This document shows positions 15,564 to 22,544 of a stretch of DNA of 50,560 nucleotides, piece after piece. Made by a program: the position numbers and the translations under genes. Source of the stretch: Nitrosomonadales bacterium (GTDB lineage Bacteria; Pseudomonadota; Gammaproteobacteria; Burkholderiales; Gallionellaceae). The notes under the pieces were generated by a model. It saw only the letters and a program-made list of their open reading frames with translations. It was not told the DNA's origin and did not search any database. The stretch spans positions 1 to 50,560 of the forward strand of contig CANJMS010000005.1 in assembly GCA_947475825.1 (NCBI GenBank), written 5' to 3'. The stretch's first letter is position 1; each line of letters starts with the position of its first letter.

Positions 15564-17528
15564 CTAGCTGGTCTGCATGCCCTGCCACGCCTGTACCACC
15601 ATTACCATCGCCAGAGTATCCAGTTCGCAATATCGCAGAAGAGCTGAGCAAATTCTTTCCCGAGATCGATCATCCAATTCCTCGAACTGAAGTCGTGCGT
15701 AGGCGGTTGCTGCCGCGCCGCCCTCGGCAATGATGCTGTCATGTCCCTCATCTTCTCTTGACCCACTGGAGATCATGTCTATTGCCAGTTGCTTGAGCTT
15801 GGCATATGGATCGCTGGATGCACCATCCTTTGCAATCTCTATCCAAGCGAAACCATCGGGTGAGCTAAAGTTGCAACTGGATATACCATCAGGCGAGCCG
15901 TAAATCGGCTGACTATATTTCTCGCGCAGCACATCTGAAACCTTGAGAATCGCGGGGAGTACTACTTTGATCGAGTTACCGCCCTTGGTGTCTGGGTGGA
16001 AAAAAGTTTTCTCCGCCATCGTACATAAGTCAACCATCGCACGATCACCACCCTTAATCAGGTGCTTGATGAAAGAGGTCAATGCTTCGGCGTTATCAGG
16101 CCGACTGGTGTCTTCAGCAAGCTGCTCGATGATTTTTGCAAGAATGGTATTTTCGTGGTGGCTCCACATGAACACAGAACCGTTATCTTTATCCAATGCA
16201 TCTTTCAGCGCCTGTGCAAACCGATAATTTGGAAACACACCCGGCTCCACACATAAAAACTGCCCGTCATGCCGCACACTGCCATCGGCCTCCATGATGT
16301 GATGCGAAAACTGGAAAGCCAGCGGTTCGTATGGGCGCATTCCCTTATAAAAAGGCAACGCCACAGTAGAGGTTTCAAAATCAATGAAGTGCAAGGGAAA
16401 GCGCCAGCGTGACATTTCCACCGCAGCTAGAGCACGGTCGAAATAGAAACCACCGCAGTTGTAGGTATCCGGGATGCCGCTCACTTGCAGCCACTGGCGT
16501 TGCTTGCGATTGAGGCCATCCACATTTGACTCATCATCAAACTCACCAATGTCATCGCGTGTGACTTGACTGATTTTTAATACCCCTTGGTCAATTAATT
16601 TCTGCTTGCCATGGAAATTCCACAAATCCAGTACAGTGCCGCCATCGAAGTCTTGATCTCCCCAACCATTTGCCATTTTCCAGCATTCGTGGAACCCACT
16701 CTTGAGCGCATCGCCCGGCGCGGCCTTGAACTGGCATCCGCCACATTGAGCGCCGATAACAGGAACAATGCGCTGATCATTAAGGTAAGCTTCAGCCCAT
16801 GATGCCACAGCATCGCCGAATATGGCCGGGCCACCGGGTAAATCAAGAGGTTGGTTGAGTATCTGCTCGACATAGCGGTCTACACACACCTTGGCTAGTA
16901 GTGTATCTGCCAGCGCCTTCGTATCCATTCCATGTGGGATGCGTACCTCGACATCAGAGTTCTCATTGATCTTGAACATCTGATTTATCCCGTCTACTGG
17001 CGCAAGCTGTGCCTTGTCCGGCATCATCAGTGATGTGGTGATTTGCGCAGCTGGATATGCTTGCCGCAACACCCAGGTCTGAAAAGCGGCATCCTGTATG
17101 TAGGGCAACATCTTGGAATTGATGCCACCACGCTTACCCTCAATATTCGGACTCAGCGAGTTATACGACTTGGCCTTCACTTCAATCAGTTCGAATTGAT
17201 TCCCTGACTTGACTAGCACGTCTATGCGGATAAAAAAATCGCCCACTCGGATAGCCGGTTCGAACAACACCACATTTTCACACCTGAGATATTTTTGGGT
17301 TTGGGCTTCTGCTTCTGCGTGGCTCAACCCCTCGACTTCGATACCGCCGGGATAGCGCAGCTTTGCGAGTGCGCCAACTTGATGTCCTCCCTCTGCAAGC
17401 ATTGCGAGAAAAGCATTCTCGGCCATTGTGTCACGGTATTCTTTGCGCTTGTCGCCGTAAAATAATTTTGTTGGGCAGTCAACCGCGAGCTTGAACCGGG
17501 ATTTGGTCAGGTAGCGAGGCGTTGTCAT
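15564..17528 (-). CDS. DUF2779 protein: RecB/Cas4-like nuclease plus DEDD exonuclease-like domain
   Basis: A 654-residue two-part enzyme. The N-terminal part has a RecB/Cas4-like pattern: C18, H49 (EGGHQVG), D103 (FIRIDVLV) and E116-x-K118 (IEVKAK). C262, C265 and C282 follow, the Cas4 layout of one early and three late cysteines for an iron-sulfur cluster. The C-terminal DUF2779 part has an RNase-H-fold exonuclease outline: D383/E385 in FIDFET, H457/E459 in WSHHEN, D500, and D637 in YCELDTLAMV. It lies 84 bases after the DUF6527 gene on the same strand, so it may be the last gene of the ubiquitin-like operon and its DNA- or RNA-degrading effector. That link rests on position only. Confidence 0.75.
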   Translation of the reverse strand: MTTPRYLTKSRFKLAVDCPTKLFYGDKRKEYRDTMAENAFLAMLAEGGHQVGALAKLRYPGGIEVEGLSHAEAEAQTQKYLRCENVVLFEPAIRVGDFFIRIDVLVKSGNQFELIEVKAKSYNSLSPNIEGKRGGINSKMLPYIQDAAFQTWVLRQAYPAAQITTSLMMPDKAQLAPVDGINQMFKINENSDVEVRIPHGMDTKALADTLLAKVCVDRYVEQILNQPLDLPGGPAIFGDAVASWAEAYLNDQRIVPVIGAQCGGCQFKAAPGDALKSGFHECWKMANGWGDQDFDGGTVLDLWNFHGKQKLIDQGVLKISQVTRDDIGEFDDESNVDGLNRKQRQWLQVSGIPDTYNCGGFYFDRALAAVEMSRWRFPLHFIDFETSTVALPFYKGMRPYEPLAFQFSHHIMEADGSVRHDGQFLCVEPGVFPNYRFAQALKDALDKDNGSVFMWSHHENTILAKIIEQLAEDTSRPDNAEALTSFIKHLIKGGDRAMVDLCTMAEKTFFHPDTKGGNSIKVVLPAILKVSDVLREKYSQPIYGSPDGISSCNFSSPDGFAWIEIAKDGASSDPYAKLKQLAIDMISSGSREDEGHDSIIAEGGAAATAYARLQFEELDDRSRERICSALLRYCELDTLAMVMVVQAWQGMQTS

Positions 17529-17612
17529 TATTATCGAAATCCCCTTGTGGTTTGATTTTCAACACACTACTTCTCCGCAAAGAGCATTACGAATATCAAA
17601 CTTGAATAATTA

Positions 17613-18155
17613 CTATGCAAAAATATTAATGCGGCCCTTTGTATCGGATACTGTTTTTTTGTAGTAATAGCCGCGCTTCTTCCCAGCCGCAGCCTTGTGC
17701 CTACGCACCAATTCATCACACGCCCAACTTACGTCCCATGGTACAACATTTAACATTTCTGCCAATACTTGATAGTCAGTCTCCTCTTCGGGCAGTGCCT
17801 CAAAAACGGTCGTAATCCAATCTTCCGAAACCAGTTCGCTACGCGCTGCACCAAATGCATCACACCATAGTATCTTGTCGTTCCAAACAATAAAGTGTGC
17901 TTTGCAGCCGTCCGTCTTCCATACAGATGGAAACAACGTGATTGCTTCTTTGCGTTTGTAACGCCGCCAAGCTGGGCCACTTCGCTTGTCCAGATTAACG
18001 CTGATAGTCTCCCCGCAACCATCGGGGCACAGAATTAATACCGAACGTGGAATACCTCGCTCAATAGTTACGAAATCACCAGGGTTCTTTAGCAACTGAA
18101 TGCCATCCGCATATCGTTCAGCGGTACCACAACGCCGCATTCTATTAACTCTCAT
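17613..18155 (-). CDS. DUF6527 protein of ubiquitin-like operon
   Basis: A 180-residue protein with a probable zinc site: C43 and C47 (CPDGC), C84 and C98 (DGCKAHF, ILWCDAF), with H87 nearby. It matches what I know as DUF6527, a frequent neighbour of E1/E2-like genes in bacterial ubiquitin-like operons. Its role (target binding, ligase-like or deconjugating) is not settled from sequence. The start at 18155 has GAGGTG 5-6 bases upstream and overlaps the JAB-E1 gene by 11 bases. The longer frame to 18197 lacks such a site. Confidence 0.7.
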   Translation of the reverse strand: MRVNRMRRCGTAERYADGIQLLKNPGDFVTIERGIPRSVLILCPDGCGETISVNLDKRSGPAWRRYKRKEAITLFPSVWKTDGCKAHFIVWNDKILWCDAFGAARSELVSEDWITTVFEALPEEETDYQVLAEMLNVVPWDVSWACDELVRRHKAAAGKKRGYYYKKTVSDTKGRINIFA

Positions 18156-19485
18156 AATCCACCTCGTGAAGTGGGTCGCCGTAATCGCCATTACCAACGA
18201 CGCTTGACGAGCAGAAGGGACAATTAGGTTTAGGTTGGGCTTTAGTTGGCCTCATGGTTGCATCAGCGCCGTAATAATACACATATCGCCCTTTATGCGG
18301 GATTCCGGTAACTGCCGCAAGTGCCATTGTTACGGCAAGTGATGCAGCTGTCGAAGTGAGAGAGATTACGGCTGGTTGTTTTACGGAATTCGAATTCGAA
18401 AAATACGGATCCGCTTGGCGCTGTTCCGGGGACATTAATTCGTACATTATCCGTTTCGCATTTAGGCGCCCCATGCACCATAAACAAGGCAATCCTGGGC
18501 CAATCATGCTCGCTTGTGCGCCATAGATAAGTGGCATCCCGGCGCTTTTTTCTATTACAACACCCATGTCAAAAACTGGAATCATGTATTTGTAGGAAAT
18601 CCGATTAAGCTGATCGCGACTTGCATGAGAGTCGGTGCTGCAAAATATTATGTCCGCATCTACTAACTTCCTCCCCACATTTCGCGTGATCACATCCGCA
18701 CATATAAGCGAAATATGTGGAGTTGGGCGAACCTCTCGTATCACTCGTTCAGCAACCGATATTTTCGTCAGACCGACATCGCCATTGGTTGCACCATAAA
18801 CTCGATTTAGATTGGTTTCATCAATGACATCCCAGTCCACTAGGATATACGAGTCGATACCTAAGCGAGCCAGTTGATACACAAGAGCTGATCCTGTCCC
18901 ACCTAAGCCGACGATCCCAACACGTAGGCGATGCAATCTCTGTTGACCCTCTTCACCAAACGCAAGCACCTGCCGATTATGTTGTTCTTCGAGAAGGATT
19001 GCCTCTCCTGTGTTACAGGCAAACTTGATTTCCTCTCCGACTTCTACTACTCGAATTTTTTCACCGGTAGTCATAACTCTTGCATCAATGCCACCAGTCC
19101 CAATCAGCAAAGATATATGAGGCACGCCCGGACTCCGGTAGCTCATGTATGCGCCAAACTGCTGTTCGGTATTATCATCAACGGATGAAAATACTGGTTG
19201 GCACTCTCTCGGATGGCTATGGCAGTAGATAACAGACCAACCCTTATCCTTTGCACGGCGCTCCAACGGCATTGCGAATTCTGGTGCAAGTCTTACTCTC
19301 GTAGCCGACCGATATGCATGATCACCCTCTGTCGGCAGATGGACTTCACGGACAAGCAACCTAAACCCATCCGTACGAGTTACGGGTGTCGCCAATAAGA
19401 TTGCAGCGCTTTCCATCACCGGCTCCGCCAATAGCTTTTGGCGGAGCCGAACTAGCTCTGGATCACTGAATATTAGATCAATCAT
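18145..19485 (-). CDS. JAB peptidase-E1 (ThiF) fusion
   Basis: A 446-residue fusion. Residues 1-165 form a JAB/JAMM metallopeptidase with E25, H89-S-H91, and S100/S101 then D103 as zinc and catalytic residues. Residues 185-430 form an E1-like adenylating domain with the GLGGTG loop at 193-198, a WDVIDETNLNR motif at 218-228 and two CxxC pairs (C334/C337 and C422/C425) for zinc. The E1 half would activate the Ubl C-terminus with ATP, and the JAB half would trim or remove the Ubl. I cannot point to an E1 catalytic cysteine. Its ATG overlaps the Ubl-E2 stop by 4 bases. Confidence 0.85.
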   Translation of the reverse strand: MIDLIFSDPELVRLRQKLLAEPVMESAAILLATPVTRTDGFRLLVREVHLPTEGDHAYRSATRVRLAPEFAMPLERRAKDKGWSVIYCHSHPRECQPVFSSVDDNTEQQFGAYMSYRSPGVPHISLLIGTGGIDARVMTTGEKIRVVEVGEEIKFACNTGEAILLEEQHNRQVLAFGEEGQQRLHRLRVGIVGLGGTGSALVYQLARLGIDSYILVDWDVIDETNLNRVYGATNGDVGLTKISVAERVIREVRPTPHISLICADVITRNVGRKLVDADIIFCSTDSHASRDQLNRISYKYMIPVFDMGVVIEKSAGMPLIYGAQASMIGPGLPCLWCMGRLNAKRIMYELMSPEQRQADPYFSNSNSVKQPAVISLTSTAASLAVTMALAAVTGIPHKGRYVYYYGADATMRPTKAQPKPNCPFCSSSVVGNGDYGDPLHEVDYES

Positions 19486-20162
19486 TCAACTCGCCCCAGC
19501 CGATCCCGAATCGAGCTCACATATGAAAGCAAATCGTCTGTTATAGGTGACCACGCTTTAACGTGCCAGGAATACCACCGGGATCCTGTCGGCGCAAAAG
19601 GATGCATGTTTCCGGTGTTACTGTTTTTCGGCTCAACGCCTCCTATCGTTCGCAAGTCTTCTGACCAAAAACAATCTGGCGTTGAAGACGGGTAACCGGC
19701 AGGCACGATAAACCATACCGATGTTTTGTTCTTATTCCAACCAGCCGGTAGGTCAATTTCTGGGATATGTACGCTAAACGTCTGCGTGTCCTGAATAGTT
19801 TGTATGGTCGCATTGGTATAGCGGGCAGTTAAGCGAGTAACATGCTTCTCAAGGGTGCTCCCTGATGGCAGCTCAAAACCAAAATCAGCATTTGGCCGAC
19901 AATGAAAATGTTTTGGGACATTTTCTTCGCGGCCATGTGTTAAATCAACTGGATCGTTATCCCCAATCGGGCGGTCAGCTTCATCACCATGCCCTTCAAG
20001 AACCAATGTGTGGGCTGGATCAATGGTCTTCCCCGCGCCACGGACAGCCTCTTTAATTTGCGCCCCTGTTAACACGGCTTGATTCACATTGATTTTTTCA
20101 CCCACGAAAAAGAAGAACAGGTTAGGATGGGTATCATTTTCTTTAATATTTTCGGAAGTCAT
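19482..20162 (-). CDS. Ubiquitin-like (multiubiquitin) domain fused to E2-like domain
   Basis: A 226-residue protein. Residues 14-90 match the bacterial multiubiquitin domain: FFFFVGEKINVNQAVLTGAQ, then LVLEGHGDEADRPIGDND and a closing KHFHCRP. Residues 92-222 match a prokaryotic E2-fold domain: FIVPAGYPSSTPDCFW, then GNMHPF, WYSWHVKAWSP and a last helix LLSYVSSIRDRL. Only two cysteines exist (C88 and C164), and none lies at the usual E2 active-site place just before WSWH-like residues. The C-terminus has no Gly-Gly, so any conjugated Ubl must be cut out or act as a fusion. First gene of the operon; AAAGGAAA stands before the ATG. Confidence 0.8.
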   Translation of the reverse strand: MTSENIKENDTHPNLFFFFVGEKINVNQAVLTGAQIKEAVRGAGKTIDPAHTLVLEGHGDEADRPIGDNDPVDLTHGREENVPKHFHCRPNADFGFELPSGSTLEKHVTRLTARYTNATIQTIQDTQTFSVHIPEIDLPAGWNKNKTSVWFIVPAGYPSSTPDCFWSEDLRTIGGVEPKNSNTGNMHPFAPTGSRWYSWHVKAWSPITDDLLSYVSSIRDRLGRVE

Positions 20163-20200
20163 TGTTTTATTTCCTTTAAGTAGTTATTTAAGCCATCTAA

Positions 20201-20285
20201 TGCATATAAAAAGTATATGTATCTAGCTCTAGGTTCGCATGGTAATATGAGCATATAAACTATGTCAATATACTTTTTATGCTGA
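20201..20285. promoter_or_regulatory. Divergent promoter with inverted operator-like repeats
   Basis: The 135-base gap between the Ubl operon and the WYL gene holds GCATATAAAAAGTATATG (20202-20219) and its near mirror CAATATACTTTTTATGC (20266-20282). A second imperfect palindrome runs from AGCATATAAA (20250) to TTTTTATGCT. On the minus strand TTGACA (20263-20268) is followed 17 bases later by TTACCA, a strong -35 with a weak -10 for the Ubl operon. Operator palindromes in such gaps are typical of CapW/BrxR-type WYL repressors. Confidence 0.6.
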
Positions 20286-20297
20286 CAAAAGGAAGTC

Positions 20298-21158
20298 ATG
20301 GAAAAACCAAATAGGGCATGGAGTGTCGAAGCAAGACTCAAATTTATTGAGTTCAGGCTTTACTGGGAAGGACGTATCAACCGTGGAGATTTGCAAGGCC
20401 ATTTCGGAATATCAACACCGCAGGCATCGCTCGATTTGAAGGCATATACTGAAATAGCACCGAATAATTTATTTTACGATAAGCAACGAAAAGCGTACTT
20501 TGTGACGGATTGTTTCAAGCCAGTATTGATAATACCGAACGCAAAAGATTATCTGACACAGCTTGAATTGATAAGTGCAGAAAATAGTAGCCCCTTTTCG
20601 CACACATCTTTTATCGGAGAAAAGCCAAGCTTTGATGTCACTCAATTACCTCACAGAGTTGTAGATGCTGAAACGTTAAGGTCAATTCTTCGCGCAATTA
20701 ATGAAAATAAGGTTCTTGAAATTCAATACCAATCAATGACTCGCCTTGAACCAATGTGGCGGTGGATTGCACCCCACGCTTTAGCATCAGATGGTTTTCG
20801 TTGGCACATACGTGCTTACTGTTTCGAGAAAAATAAATTCATCGATTTCGTGTTTGGACGAATACTTGCTATCAGAGCAGAAAAGAATAGTGAAATTGTC
20901 ACATCGACTGATTTGGAATGGAACAGTTGGCTGGAACTCAATATTGGACCCAATCCGGCGCTTTCAGCAGCGCAGAGGAAAGGGATTGAACTGGATTATG
21001 GAATGTGTGAAGGAACTACGAGTCTTGTGATACGAGAGGCGTTACAGCACTATGTCAAAAAACAACTGGGTCTAGATAAAATAATACCAGAGGGTGAGGT
21101 TGCTCCAAAAAATCAACACATATGCTTGATTAGTGAAAAAAGGATAACACCAAGTTAG
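20298..21158 (+). CDS. WYL-domain transcription regulator (CapW/BrxR-like)
   Basis: A 286-residue regulator. Residues 5-75 form a winged helix (ARLKFIEFRLYWEGRINRGD, then GISTPQASLDLKAY). Residues about 125-195 form the WYL sensor domain (VLEIQYQSMTRLEPMWRWIA, FRWHIRAYC, FIDFVFGRILAI). The last 80 residues are the WCX-like tail. This layout is that of CapW/BrxR, homodimeric repressors that hold defence operons silent until a ligand appears. It is divergent from the Ubl operon across a gap rich in inverted repeats, so it probably represses that operon. AAAGGAAG stands before the ATG. Confidence 0.85.
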   Translation: MEKPNRAWSVEARLKFIEFRLYWEGRINRGDLQGHFGISTPQASLDLKAYTEIAPNNLFYDKQRKAYFVTDCFKPVLIIPNAKDYLTQLELISAENSSPFSHTSFIGEKPSFDVTQLPHRVVDAETLRSILRAINENKVLEIQYQSMTRLEPMWRWIAPHALASDGFRWHIRAYCFEKNKFIDFVFGRILAIRAEKNSEIVTSTDLEWNSWLELNIGPNPALSAAQRKGIELDYGMCEGTTSLVIREALQHYVKKQLGLDKIIPEGEVAPKNQHICLISEKRITPS

Positions 21159-21226
21159 CGCCAATAAATAAAACACGAACGTCTCGTTTGTGTCAAAAGG
21201 CCGGTGCAATCTGCAGGCCTCTTGGT

Positions 21227-21853
21227 TTAGATCATGCCACGCTCGGCAAAGCTCATTGTCTGATTGCCTGCCACAACAAAATGATCCAGTACGCGCACGT
21301 CAACCAGTGCCAAAGCCTGTTTTAATGCATCAGTTAACATGCGGTCGGATTGGCTCGGCTCGGTTACGCCGCTTGGGTGGTTGTGGGCTAATATTACCGC
21401 TGCCGCATTGTGCTTTAGTGATGCTTTCACGACTTCGCGGGGGTAGACGCTAGTCTGCGTCAATGTGCCTCTGAAAAGCTCATCGGAAGCAATGACACGG
21501 TGTTGCGCATCCAAAAAAATTACCACAAAACTTTCGAATTCACGGCCTGCAAAATGCATTTTCAGATAGTCGCGGACTGCCTGCGGTGCATTCAGCGAAG
21601 CACCGGCCATGATTTCTTCGTTGAGCCAGCGGGTCAGCAATTCACGGGCAACCAGACAAATTTCAGGAGCTTGGTCTTTAAACACTGCATTGAGGCTTCC
21701 GGCGTAAATTTTTTTTGCTTCTCTCACGCCTAACAGTTTTCCAAGAAGTTCGAGGTCGGAGTATTTTTTAACATCGGGTTGGTGAGTCTCGCGGTGCGCG
21801 AAGGGCGCGGTTTGTTTGGTTTGATTTCCGGATTGATTATTTAGCGTAGTCAT
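21227..21853 (-). CDS. radC: RadC-family JAB protein
   Basis: A 208-residue protein with the RadC metallopeptidase-like core: [20 protein letters not shown], then [20 protein letters not shown] and [14 protein letters not shown], which holds the HxH-S-D zinc set. Plasmid RadC copies lack the N-terminal helix-hairpin-helix of chromosomal ones, as here, and are usual among anti-restriction genes. Their biochemical role is not established. The start MTTLNNQSG at 21853 is preferred; a frame to 21946 has a basic, unlikely extension. A copy of the 77-bp shared element lies about 310 bases upstream. Confidence 0.85.
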   Translation of the reverse strand: MTTLNNQSGNQTKQTAPFAHRETHQPDVKKYSDLELLGKLLGVREAKKIYAGSLNAVFKDQAPEICLVARELLTRWLNEEIMAGASLNAPQAVRDYLKMHFAGREFESFVVIFLDAQHRVIASDELFRGTLTQTSVYPREVVKASLKHNAAAVILAHNHPSGVTEPSQSDRMLTDALKQALALVDVRVLDHFVVAGNQTMSFAERGMI

Positions 21854-22544
21854 GATGTTTTCTTTCGTTTTGTGGTTGTCATCGGTTCGGCGTTGCCTCA
21901 CCCGAAAGGTGGAAACTGACTGCGCTTTGACGTGGGCAATGGACATGACACAAACGGGGGAGGGGTGCGGCCAGCGCGGAATGCAATGAGCACTGCCACG
22001 GTCGCCTGGACTGTTGGGGCAATTGCGCTTCTTACACGTCTGTAGGCAGTTGAAGCCGGGTGACGCTGAAAAGATGATTACAAAAAGGAAGGTGGAATAC
22101 GCTGAATGGTTTTCGATCTGGAAAGCAAATGCTTCGAAGACTTTGGATTTAGTTTGCTGTTAAGGGTGTGACTGCACGACGTTTGCGCCGTTGTTGACCT
22201 TGCTTATGACGTTCTGGCCGTGATGCTCGAAGAGCCACAACTAATACACTAGCATGGGCGGGTGCCTTGCGATTCACTTTGCAGGCGCATGACCGTGCGG
22301 TCAACGAAGTGTGGTGTTATTGTGCCAACCATGTCACGCCCCAGTATCCAAGATTGCCCTTGGATACATATTGACTGGAACGCAAAGGGGGGAGGGGGAA
22401 AATCTATTGCTTTGATTTGTTATGTAGTGGAATTGACACAGCGCAGCGTTATCCACCGCATGGTATTCTTGCATATCGCTCTCAACATCTGATAGGGGTT
22501 GCTATGTTTTATTGCCGCGAGCTGAAAATATGGGCAGGTAGAAA
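21854..22544. other. Gene-free stretch upstream of the RadC-like gene
   Basis: No gene is supported in these 690 bases. They contain copy C of the 77-bp element (22165-22241), a G-rich run near 22384-22400 and presumably the promoter of the lipoprotein gene. The 76-codon frame at 22262-22492 looks random in composition. Confidence 0.5.
22165..22241 (-). promoter_or_regulatory. 77-bp shared upstream element, copy C
   Basis: Same 77-base block as 12360-12436 and 28901-28977, differing at about three bases (TGCTTATGAC instead of TGCTTGTGAC; CCACAAC at the end). Here the surrounding 580-bp repeat is absent, which marks the 77 bases as the conserved core. Confidence 0.7.

Noticed and set aside
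17613-18197. Longer start for the DUF6527 gene
   Set aside because: The extra 14 residues lie deeper in the JAB-E1 gene and lack a ribosome site, whereas GAGGTG precedes the ATG at 18155.
22262-22492. 76-codon open frame
   Set aside because: No ribosome site, odd residue mix and no resemblance to any family.
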